A stretch of 11,602 nucleotides of DNA from Deinococcus sp. (GTDB lineage Bacteria; Deinococcota; Deinococci; Deinococcales; Thermaceae). The DNA is taken from the NCBI GenBank assembly GCA_023382135.1, contig JAMCQK010000014.1, positions 1 through 11,602 on the forward strand. Reading direction: 5' to 3'. The first letter of the stretch is position 1. The number at the start of each line of letters is the position of its first letter. The notes below the pieces were generated by a model. It was not told the origin of the DNA. It worked only from the letters and a program-made list of their open reading frames with translations, and did no database searches. Shown here piece after piece: positions 1-7,016 of the stretch. Made by a program: the position numbers and the translations under genes.

Positions 1-401
1 GTAGAGGCCAGATAGGTTTCGAGGATTGCGATAGCCGCTTGTTCGTCCAGTTTCCCTTTTTCCCGCCGCACCCGCTTGGGGGCTTGTTGCAGCCGTGCTT
101 GCGCCAACTTGGTGGTGTAACGCTCGTCCAAGGTGCCGGTCTCGAGGCCTGCCTCTCCAAGCGCCTTGACCAACTCGAGCACGCTCTGCCCTTGCACAGA
201 AAGGCTGCCATCGGTTTTCAAAGGGAGGCCGACGACAATCTTTCCAACATTCTCTTTTTCCGCAAACTCCCGCACTGCCCGCACATCGGAAGCCAGATCC
301 TTCCGGGTAATGTACCCACGGCCAAAAACCCAGCGCGAGTCCGGATCCCCCACAGCCAGGCCGATGCGGGCGTCTCCAACATCGAGGGCGGCAATCTTCA
401 T
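1..401 (-). CDS. ruvX: RuvX/YqgF-type putative pre-16S rRNA nuclease (Holliday junction resolvase-like), partial at the left edge
   Basis: Translating the minus strand from the ATG at 401-399 gives 133 residues with no stop before the window edge. The protein starts MKIAALDVGDARIGLAVGDP, the RNase H-like opening of YqgF proteins, with the first acidic residue at D7. VVGLP lies at about 56-60, LDERYTT at 91-97 (E93) and KLDEQAAIAIL at 117-127 (D119), so the three expected acidic metal ligands are all present. The family is usually about 135-150 residues, so only a few C-terminal residues are missing. In the family, YqgF takes part in 16S rRNA 5'-end maturation; the resolvase activity is less certain. 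It follows alaS after a 40-base gap on the same strand, an order found in many bacteria, and is probably co-transcribed. A purine-rich GGAAAGAAG lies 2 bases before the ATG. Family identity is sure; which nuclease function it has in this organism is known only from relatives. Confidence 0.93.
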   Translation of the reverse strand, partial: MKIAALDVGDARIGLAVGDPDSRWVFGRGYITRKDLASDVRAVREFAEKENVGKIVVGLPLKTDGSLSVQGQSVLELVKALGEAGLETGTLDERYTTKLAQARLQQAPKRVRREKGKLDEQAAIAILETYLAS

Positions 402-416
402 ATCTTCTTTCCGATG

Positions 417-440
417 GCGAAGAGCGCCTGGCTCTTTGCG
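417..440 (-). other. small hairpin between alaS and ruvX
   Basis: Just before the ruvX ribosome-binding region the minus strand can form AAGAGC / GCTCTT (arms at 431-436 and 420-425) around a 5-base loop. A further three G-C pairs are possible across a 2-base bulge. It has no following U-run, so it is not a standard terminator. It could affect ruvX translation or message processing. The structure is short and may be chance. Confidence 0.25.
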
Positions 441-441
441 C

Positions 442-3108
442 TCAGTTTTTTAGAGCGCCTTCCAGCGCCTCAAATGCCTTGTCCAGGTCAAACCCGCCGC
501 CCTGCGCCAGCGCGCCCTTGCCGCCACCACGCCCGCCGGCTGTCTGGGAAATTTTCTTCAGTAAGGCGCCCGCTTCAAGCCTGCTATCCAGCGCTTTCTT
601 GCCGAGCTTGAGCACCAAGTTCCCGGCGGAGCCCACCGCCACCAGGTCGGCCTGGTATTTTTCCAGAAGCTCGTCTGCGGCGTTGCGGAGCGAGCCCGGG
701 TCCAGGCCGTCCAGTGCCAGCGCCAGATAACTTAGCTCACCGGAGGTCCTGAGTACAGGACCGCCTCCCCCGCCCATCCGCGCGCGGGCCAGGTCCATCT
801 TGAGTTTTTCGAACTCGCGGTCTTTGCTCTTCAACTCCTCTTGCAGGCGCCGAATCCTTTCCGCAAGGCCACCGGCGCTCACTCCGAGACTTTCCGCAAG
901 CGCACCTATATGCGCTAGTTGTTGGCGAACAAAGCGGACCGCCCCTTCGCCCGTAACAGCCTCGATGCGCCGGACCCCCGCAGAGACCGCTTCCTCCGAG
1001 GTGATGATAAACACGCCAATCTCGCCGGTGCGGCGCACGTGGCAGCCACCGCACAGCTCCATGGAAGAAACGTTGTCCACGCTGCCTTCCACTGTCACCA
1101 CACGGACGGTGTCGGCATATTTCTCGCCGAAGAGCGCCATGGCGCCTTCTTTCTTGGCCTGTTCGATTGGCTTGTAGCTCCACGAAACCGGAAAGTCCGC
1201 CTGAATCCAGCGGTTCACCAAGAGCTCGATGGCCTCGAGGTCTTTCTTGCTCACCGGTTCCGGCTGCGTGAAGTCGAAGCGGAGCCGGTCCGGGGCTACC
1301 AGGCTGCCCGCTTGCTTGACATGTGTGCCCAAAACCGCACGCAGCGCCGCATGCAGCAAGTGGGTTGCCGTGTGGTTGCGCTCGGTGTCGCTCCGGCGGG
1401 CATCCACCAAAGCACGCACTTTCTCTCCCGCCTTTAGCGTGCCTTCCTCGACCTTTACACGGTGAAGGAAAATACCATCAGCGTTCTTTTGAGTGGTGGC
1501 AACCTTGGCCCAGCCGCCCTCCCACTCCAAAATACCAAAGTCACCAATCTGCCCGCCGCCCTCGGCGTAGAAGGGCGTCTTGGAAAGCACCACATCCAGT
1601 TCAGTTCCTTTGGGGGCCTCTTCCAGGGTCTCCTCGCCCAAAAGCATCAGCTTGACTTCGGCCTGTTCTTCGGTGGAGCTGTAACCCGTGAACTCGGTGG
1701 CGCCTTCTTGTTTGGCTAAGTTTTCTAAAGCCTCCGCTGTCTTTTTGAAAACTTCTTTGCTGAACGACATCCCCGCTCGGGCGCGTTCTTGTTGTTCAGC
1801 CAGCGCCTTCTCGAAGCCTTCCGTATCTACGCTAATCCCCCGTTCACTGGCAATCTCCAAGGTCAGATCCATGGGGAAGCCATAGGTGTCATAGAGCTTG
1901 AAAGCCTCCTCGCCCGCTAGTACATCTCCCTGCCTTAGACCAACCAAGAGGGAATCCAGCCGTTTGATGCCGCTATCCAGCGTCTCGAAGAAGCGGCCTT
2001 CCTCCAGCAAGATCTGCCTTTGCACGCTGGCCAGGTTCTCGCGCATCTCCGGGTAGGCTACGCCCAGCGTTTCTGCAACCTTCTCCGAGAGTTTGTGCAT
2101 GAACGGCTCGCGCAGGCCCAGAAGGTAGCCGTGGCGAACGGCTCGTCTCAGCAAACGCCGCACCACGTAGCCGCGCCCGGTGTTGGAAAATGCCGCACCA
2201 TCGGAAAGCGTTGCCGTCACGGCGCGGGCGTGCTCGGCAATTACCCGGTGGGAAACCGACTTGGGCCCCTGGTACTCTATGCCGGCAAGTTTAGTTACTT
2301 CATCAATCAAAGGTTTAAAGTCATCGGTCGAGTAAAAATCTTCCACGCCCTGCATAATGGCGGCTACCCGGGTAAGGCCCATGCCGGTATCGATGTTCTT
2401 CTTGGGCAAAGGCTCCAAGATGCCTTCGCCGGGAATGGGGCCGCTACGGTTGAACTGCGGGAAGACCAGGTTCCAAATTTCCACAAATCGGCTGCTTTCG
2501 CGGGTGTTGTAGTAGTCCGCCCAGGTGTCGGTTCCGAAGCTGGCGCCGCGGTCGTAATAGATTTCCGAGCAAGGGCCGCAGGGACCATTGGGGCCTTTGG
2601 TGGGTGCGTTGGCGGGCCAAAAGTTTTCATCGGCATCGAAGCGGTGGATTTTCTCCGGGGCCACGCCGACATTTTTGACCCAGTATTCAAAGGCCTCGTC
2701 ATCATCTTTATAGATGGTGACGTAAATACGGTCTTTCTCCAGGCCCAGCCACTTTTTATCGGTCAAAAACTCCCAGGCCCACTCAATGGCTTCTTTTTTG
2801 AAGTAGTCCCCAAAGGAAAAGTTGCCGAGCATCTCAAAAAAGGTCTGGTGCCGGTTGGTGCGGCCCACGTTTTCGATATCGCCCACGCGGATGCACTTTT
2901 GCGCGGTGGTTACGCGCGGCCACACGCCCTCGTGCCCGGCAAAGGTGGGTGTGGCGCCAAGAAAGTAGGGTTTGAACGGCGCCATACCCGCAACGGTGAA
3001 CAAAAGGCTGGGGTCATCGTGGGGAATAAGGCTGTACGAGGGCAAGGCCAGGTGATTCTTACCCTCGAAAAATTGTTTAAACTTCTCGCGGACCTCCGCC
3101 GTGCGCAT
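442..3108 (-). CDS. alaS: Alanine--tRNA ligase (AlaRS), full length
   Basis: This 888-residue cytoplasmic class II synthetase charges tRNA(Ala) with alanine and hydrolyses mischarged Ser/Gly-tRNA(Ala). The N-terminal aminoacylation domain carries motif 2 around RHQTFFEMLGNFSFGDYFK (86-104) and motif 3 at TGMGLTRVAAIMQG (241-254). The tRNA-recognition helices follow (about 270-460). The editing domain has the zinc ligands in NHTATH (H579, H583) and CGGCH (C686, H690). A coiled-coil segment (about 735-775) leads to the C-Ala domain with its glycine-rich GGRGGGKGALAQGGG (858-872). Length and domain order match complete bacterial AlaRS and all key residues are present. The start is supported by the usual MRTAEVREKF opening and by a TATAAT box 7 bases upstream, which points to a leaderless message. 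It probably heads an alaS-ruvX operon. Confidence 0.98.
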   Translation of the reverse strand: MRTAEVREKFKQFFEGKNHLALPSYSLIPHDDPSLLFTVAGMAPFKPYFLGATPTFAGHEGVWPRVTTAQKCIRVGDIENVGRTNRHQTFFEMLGNFSFGDYFKKEAIEWAWEFLTDKKWLGLEKDRIYVTIYKDDDEAFEYWVKNVGVAPEKIHRFDADENFWPANAPTKGPNGPCGPCSEIYYDRGASFGTDTWADYYNTRESSRFVEIWNLVFPQFNRSGPIPGEGILEPLPKKNIDTGMGLTRVAAIMQGVEDFYSTDDFKPLIDEVTKLAGIEYQGPKSVSHRVIAEHARAVTATLSDGAAFSNTGRGYVVRRLLRRAVRHGYLLGLREPFMHKLSEKVAETLGVAYPEMRENLASVQRQILLEEGRFFETLDSGIKRLDSLLVGLRQGDVLAGEEAFKLYDTYGFPMDLTLEIASERGISVDTEGFEKALAEQQERARAGMSFSKEVFKKTAEALENLAKQEGATEFTGYSSTEEQAEVKLMLLGEETLEEAPKGTELDVVLSKTPFYAEGGGQIGDFGILEWEGGWAKVATTQKNADGIFLHRVKVEEGTLKAGEKVRALVDARRSDTERNHTATHLLHAALRAVLGTHVKQAGSLVAPDRLRFDFTQPEPVSKKDLEAIELLVNRWIQADFPVSWSYKPIEQAKKEGAMALFGEKYADTVRVVTVEGSVDNVSSMELCGGCHVRRTGEIGVFIITSEEAVSAGVRRIEAVTGEGAVRFVRQQLAHIGALAESLGVSAGGLAERIRRLQEELKSKDREFEKLKMDLARARMGGGGGPVLRTSGELSYLALALDGLDPGSLRNAADELLEKYQADLVAVGSAGNLVLKLGKKALDSRLEAGALLKKISQTAGGRGGGKGALAQGGGFDLDKAFEALEGALKN

Positions 3109-3115
3109 AACCCCG

Positions 3116-3121
3116 ATTATA
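3116..3121 (-). promoter_or_regulatory. -10 box of a probable leaderless alaS promoter
   Basis: Read on the minus strand this is a perfect TATAAT, followed by 7 bases (CGGGGTT) and then the alaS ATG. Transcription would start at or within a base or two of the ATG, and there is no room for a Shine-Dalgarno site. The best -35 match at 17-base spacing is poor (TAGGAA). A -10 element set directly before the start codon is known for many leaderless genes in Deinococcota. The box also contains the TAA stop of the upstream transposase remnant. Confidence 0.65.
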
Positions 3122-3615
3122 GGGAGTTTAGAGCATGTTTCCTAGCGTGCCAGACGTTTTCGGCATCGGTTGCCCAGTTAGCAGGATTGTGTTGAATGTA
3201 AGTGCGGATGGCGTTGAGGCCTTCTTCGTTTCGGGTGGCATGTTCGTAATAGTTACGTTGCCGGGCCGGGGCGCCAGGAGCGTTGCAGGTTTGCTCGATG
3301 CGTTTGGCGGCAGATTCGAAAGAACCAACGACAATACCGGTTGAGCCCGGAATCGGTCTGCCCCTACATGGGGTTCGATAACTGGGGTTCCATGCACACA
3401 GCTCGGTATGACGATGAACGCCTCGGTTTCGGCATGCGGATAATATTGCGGAATCCGGCGCCAGATGCCCCCGACAATTCGGCCCCCAATTATTTAGGCC
3501 CGTCTGGCCGCTGTCGGCCTCCCCAAACAAATGTTCGCGCACGTAGATGCGAAGGGCTACCAAACACGCGCCCGCCGGTGCATAGTTATATGCGCCTGAA
3601 CAATCTGGTCTTCAG
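3117..3615 (-). pseudogene. REP-associated tyrosine (Y1, IS200-like) transposase remnant, frameshifted
   Basis: No single frame encodes a whole protein, but family-like pieces follow one another across frames on the minus strand. KTRLFRRI (about 3613-3590) is followed, in another frame, by YNYAPAGACLV and VREHLFGE with LNNWG ending near 3483. The next frame gives RIVGGIWRRIPQYYPHAETE and VIPSCVHG. From about 3350 the earlier frame returns with GIVVGSFESAAKRI, QRNYYEHATRNEEGLNAIR and YIQHNPANW, ending at TAA 3119-3117. This is the order found in RAYT/TnpA_REP proteins (usually 150-200 residues). The HUH motif, normally MPNHVHG, reads IPSCVHG (3392-3400 cover CVH), so the first histidine is lost. 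The candidate catalytic tyrosine in NYYEH is still present. At least two and probably three frameshifts plus the HUH change mark it as dead. No flanking REP palindromes were recognised. It fills the 554-base gap between the glycosidase gene and alaS. Confidence 0.82.
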
Positions 3616-3662
3616 CAGTACCTTCGCAACACATCTCTTTGATTCAACGAGACTGGGCTTGG

Positions 3663-5444
3663 CTAAGGAATTTGTTGCAGTAGTCGTGCCATAAGAATTA
3701 CCGCCCCGCTATCCCACGCTTGCGGCCTGCAAGCTGCCGGATAAGGTACGGGCGGCACCATTTCCTCGCGGGCGTATCCCCCAACTAATTCCGGCAGACG
3801 AAGGTCGGCCTGGGAAGCGGCTAAGTCGAAAAGTGCGTCGATAACCTTCTGTGCTTCGGCGTGAAAGCTGTAGCGCACTAAGCCAGCGGCGAAAAGGATG
3901 GTGTCGTGCGGCCAGACCGAGCCGTTGTGATACGAAAGTGGGTTGTAGCGTACCTCACGCGACCCAAGGGTGCGCAGGCCCCAACCGCTCCAAAGCTCTT
4001 GGGAGAAAAGTGTTTTGACAAGAAGGGGCGCGGTTTCTTTGGGCACAATTCCGGTCCAGAGCAGTTGGCCGGGATCGGAGCCCTGTACTTTGAGCGGGCC
4101 TGCAGCGTCGAGCGCGATGGCGTAGGTTTGAAGATCATCCAGCCAGAACTTCTGGTGAAACACCTGTTTAAGCCGGAGGGCTTTTTGTTCTAGTTCGGCG
4201 GCGTACCCTGGGTTTCCCATCTCTTTGTAAAACTCTGCCGCTGCTTTGAGCGCCGCATAAACGTAGCCTTGTACCTCACTTACCTGGATGGGTGGTTCGC
4301 CCAGCGAGCCATCGCTACGGCTCATGGAATCGCCAGAGTCCTTCCACGACTGCACCGTGAGGCCTGAGCCGGAGGGGCTGAACGAAAGAAGTCCATCGCT
4401 GTCGGTGTAACGGAGTATCCACTGAATAGCGGCCTGCCAATTGCCTTTTAGCTCCATTACTAGAGAAAAATCCCCCGTGGTTTTCCAGTACTCGCGCAAA
4501 AGCATCAGAAACAGCGGCGTAGCATCCACCGTACCGAAGTACTTGGTAAAGGGCGCTTTTTTGGTGCGCGAAAGCTCGCCCAAGCGCATCTCGTGCAGAA
4601 TTTTTCCCGGCTCTTCTTCATGGAAAGGGTTGGTCTCTTTGCCTTGGTGGCGGGCCAGAAAACGCAACACGTTCCTCGCCATATCTTTGGCCCAAGGCAG
4701 CGTCATTAAGGCCGTGAGAAGCGAGTCACGGCCAAACGCCGTGACGTACCAAGGAATGCCCGCAGCAGGAAAATAGCCTGAATCGGTGGAGAACAAGAGT
4801 GCGCGAAGATCGCTAATGGCCCGCTCGAGTACCGCTTGGTGCTTGGGGTTGGGGAGCAAAATGTCGAACTGGTTGCGCCAATCTGCGTAGCTCAGCAGGG
4901 GCAGGTGGTTGTATGCCAACGGGCTTTCCAGTCTGGCTTGGACGCGAATAATGCTGGTTTCTTTGGGTTTTAGGCTAATACGCCAGGTGCGGTTCGCGGA
5001 CGGTGGTTCGGTAGTTAGGACAAGGTGGGACTCGAGTCCATCCTCCGCGCGGTAGCTAAAGCTTGCACCTTGGCTTTTTGGTTTATACCAGCGCCGTACC
5101 TCAAAAAGGTCGCTAAAATCCGCCTCTACATCCAAGCTTATTAGCGTGCTTTGTTCCTTCAGGTCGGTATTTTCGACAATTAGCTCGTCGTCAAACCCGC
5201 CGCGGCAGAGGACCAGCTTGCGCCGCACCGCCAAGACCTGGGAAGGCCCCCTCACCAACCCCCAATGCTGCACGAGCACATCGGGCCTAGAGCTGGCAGA
5301 CATCAGCAACTGATATCCCGGAAATCTCCAAGCGTAGCGCGAGGCAAAGCGGGTGTCGTGCCGGAAAAAGCCTTCCTCATTCTTTTCGGCCATTCCGGTG
5401 TCGGAAAGTACGGCGTAGGTGTCATCTTCTTTGAGGGGAATCAT
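3663..5444 (-). CDS. Glycogen-debranching-like glycoside hydrolase (amylo-alpha-1,6-glucosidase family)
   Basis: This 593-residue protein lacks a signal peptide and is predicted cytoplasmic. Residues 1-185 fit the beta-rich N-terminal domain of bacterial glycogen-debranching-like enzymes (VLSDTGMAEKNEEGFFRHDTRF at 12-33). Residues 200-593 form the (alpha/alpha)6 barrel with the GDE_C/trehalase-type signatures GIPWYVTAFGRDSLLTAL (229-246), SWKDSGDSM (366-374), YHNGSVWPHDT (505-515) and CRPQAWDSGA (572-581). In the family these enzymes hydrolyse alpha-glucosidic bonds, often alpha-1,6 branches. The exact substrate cannot be read from sequence. It is the last gene of the sugar-uptake operon, 126 bases after the second permease, and probably hydrolyses the imported oligosaccharide. 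An in-frame TGA 9 bases upstream fixes ATG 5444 as the start; the ribosome-binding site is weak (GAGAG). No intrinsic terminator is seen after its TAG. Other (alpha/alpha)6 glycosidase specificities remain possible. Confidence 0.85.
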   Translation of the reverse strand: MIPLKEDDTYAVLSDTGMAEKNEEGFFRHDTRFASRYAWRFPGYQLLMSASSRPDVLVQHWGLVRGPSQVLAVRRKLVLCRGGFDDELIVENTDLKEQSTLISLDVEADFSDLFEVRRWYKPKSQGASFSYRAEDGLESHLVLTTEPPSANRTWRISLKPKETSIIRVQARLESPLAYNHLPLLSYADWRNQFDILLPNPKHQAVLERAISDLRALLFSTDSGYFPAAGIPWYVTAFGRDSLLTALMTLPWAKDMARNVLRFLARHQGKETNPFHEEEPGKILHEMRLGELSRTKKAPFTKYFGTVDATPLFLMLLREYWKTTGDFSLVMELKGNWQAAIQWILRYTDSDGLLSFSPSGSGLTVQSWKDSGDSMSRSDGSLGEPPIQVSEVQGYVYAALKAAAEFYKEMGNPGYAAELEQKALRLKQVFHQKFWLDDLQTYAIALDAAGPLKVQGSDPGQLLWTGIVPKETAPLLVKTLFSQELWSGWGLRTLGSREVRYNPLSYHNGSVWPHDTILFAAGLVRYSFHAEAQKVIDALFDLAASQADLRLPELVGGYAREEMVPPVPYPAACRPQAWDSGAVILMARLLQQIP

Positions 5445-5533
5445 TCGAGTCTCTCAGCCGGCAACGGGTCGGCAAAAATGCTTTCGGCTTACCTTCAGCA
5501 AACGGCGCACTCAAGCAGCATGCTCCTTCCAAT

Positions 5534-5570
5534 CGGTTCAACTTGGCCGTCTACTGGCCAAGTTGAACCG
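5534..5570 (-). other. perfect 15-bp stem-loop directly after the second permease gene
   Basis: Arms CGGTTCAACTTGGCC and GGCCAAGTTGAACCG match without mismatch around a 7-base loop. On the minus strand the hairpin begins at the base after the permease TAA. The downstream strand continues ATTGGAAGGAGC with no U-run, so a Rho-independent terminator is unlikely. It more likely protects the upstream message from 3' exonucleases or sets partial read-through into the glycosidase gene. Because it is a perfect palindrome it could also be a protein-binding site. Confidence 0.75.
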
Positions 5571-7016
5571 TTATCCCTTCAACCCACTAAACGACACGCT
5601 CTCCACAAAGTACCGCTGGAACACGGCAAACAAAATAATAATGGGAACCATCGACAGGAACGAGCCCGCCAGAATCAAGCCCCAGTCGCCCACCTGCCCG
5701 TAGGCATTGCGGAAAGAGTACAAGCCCAGCGGTAAAGAGTACGCATTTTGCGGTCCGGTGCTCAGAATGACCAGCGCCCAAAAGAACTCGTTCCAAGCCC
5801 CTTGAAAAGTCAGAATCGTAAGTGCACCAAGGGCGGGGGTGGCCAGCGGCAGAATAATCCGAAAGAAAGTAGTGGAAGTGCTGGCACCGTCAATTAAGGC
5901 GGCTTCTTCCAGTTCGCGCGGGATAGACTCGAAAAACTGTTTCATGATGAAAACCTTGTCAATGCCAATTGCTCCTACAAGGATGAGACCACTGATGCTT
6001 CCCAAAAGTGTTGAAACGCCGAACAAGTTGGTAAAACCGAAAATGCCGTCTTTCAGAACCAAGTAATTGGATATGAACGTTACTTGAGCGGGCACCATCA
6101 TGCCAAAAAGAATTAGCAAGAAAACCCACTGTTTCCCGGGCAAGTACAGCCGAGCCAGAGCGTAACCGGCCATCGAGGCAAAGAGCAGCGTTAGCAGTAC
6201 GCGAACAAAAGCAAAGTAAAATGTGTTCAGTGTCCAGCTCAGAAACAAACTGCGGCCAGTTTCTAGGCTGCGGCTTTCGGTAAACACGCGCACGTAGTTG
6301 CGGAACGTGTAGCCCAAATATCCGGGGGTTAGGTTGTCCCAACTGGCTACCCGGCCGCGCCGCTCCAAACGGTTGGGGTCCAGGGTAGCGCTTATAAATA
6401 TCTGTCCACGGGGAGACTCAAGGTCTGCAGGAAGGCGGTCAATCCTGGGCTTGCTCACATGCTTTAGTGCGGCTTCGGGTGGTTCGGGGTTTGGCAACTC
6501 ACGCGCGTAAGCCACTTGAAAGCGGTAGCGCACCAGTTGGCCGGACTCGCCTTTGTAGACGAAAGGCTTGCGCTCAATCTCCTGCGGCATGCTGGCTTCC
6601 GAATAATCGGCAGCATAGGGCCGGTCAATCACTGCACCTTGGCCGGCTCCCGGTTTGCGGCGCGGAATAGTTATCTGCGGAGGTGTGGGCTCGGTCCCCC
6701 GTGGCACAAAATATGCCACCTCGAAGCCAATTTGGGAACCATAGGTCCAGCCTCCCAGCCAGGGGTCATTGGCGCCCTGAATTCCAAGCCTCCACGCTGC
6801 CGACCAGTTTCGGGGAGATACCTGCGGAAACTGGAACCGAAAGGGCCATTCCAGGGGATTATCTTTCAGGCTGGCGGTGAGTGAGATAAAAAACGGGCCG
6901 ATGAACAAAAGTCCAACCAGCAACAGTGAGCCGTAAATCCACCCGACACGCGCCCAGCGGCGGCGCGCAAGGTATCGTTCACCTGGCGCAAGGCGGGTGC
7001 TGGCGGCAGCCGGCAC
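5571..7016 (-). CDS. Carbohydrate ABC transporter permease, MalG type, with a large extracytoplasmic insertion
   Basis: This 481-residue inner-membrane permease is far longer than typical MalG proteins (about 275-300). TM1 lies at about 27-47. A hydrophilic stretch of about 200 residues (52-255) follows, rich in Pro, Arg and Gly, with no membrane segment. The conventional core then appears: TMs at about 262-290, 297-320 and 335-357, the EAA loop ELEEAALIDGASTSTTFFRI (368-387) ending at P390, and TMs at about 392-418 and 447-468. The EAA loop docks onto the ATPase. By topology the insertion should face outside and could contact the binding protein, as the P2 loop of MalF does. GTG is the start because it directly follows the TAA of the upstream permease (TAAGTG), with an AGGGGG ribosome site inside that gene's end, implying tight translational coupling. 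Family assignment is firm; the role of the insertion is unknown. Confidence 0.93.
   Translation of the reverse strand: MPAAASTRLAPGERYLARRRWARVGWIYGSLLLVGLLFIGPFFISLTASLKDNPLEWPFRFQFPQVSPRNWSAAWRLGIQGANDPWLGGWTYGSQIGFEVAYFVPRGTEPTPPQITIPRRKPGAGQGAVIDRPYAADYSEASMPQEIERKPFVYKGESGQLVRYRFQVAYARELPNPEPPEAALKHVSKPRIDRLPADLESPRGQIFISATLDPNRLERRGRVASWDNLTPGYLGYTFRNYVRVFTESRSLETGRSLFLSWTLNTFYFAFVRVLLTLLFASMAGYALARLYLPGKQWVFLLILFGMMVPAQVTFISNYLVLKDGIFGFTNLFGVSTLLGSISGLILVGAIGIDKVFIMKQFFESIPRELEEAALIDGASTSTTFFRIILPLATPALGALTILTFQGAWNEFFWALVILSTGPQNAYSLPLGLYSFRNAYGQVGDWGLILAGSFLSMVPIIILFAVFQRYFVESVSFSGLKG

Noticed and set aside
737..1183. 148-codon minus-strand frame inside alaS
   Set aside because: It overlaps the editing domain of alaS in another frame and has an Arg/Gly-rich composition typical of a frame-shifted reading.
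2020..3195. 391-codon open frame on the plus strand opposite alaS
   Set aside because: It is the antisense shadow of a clearly real alaS, shows no recognisable domain, and continues through the promoter region. High G+C coding DNA often leaves such frames open.
3117..3563. The 148-codon minus-strand frame as an intact gene
   Set aside because: Only its ends match the transposase family; the middle (about 3350-3484) matches in another frame, so the frame is a product of compensating shifts.
5495..5522. Very short reading frame after GGAAGGAG between permease and glycosidase genes
   Set aside because: The AAGGAG is only one base from an ATG that opens just eight codons. The spacing is too tight and there is no conservation evidence.
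5521..5570. Perfect hairpin as a Rho-independent terminator
   Set aside because: The stem is strong, but no run of U follows it on either strand.
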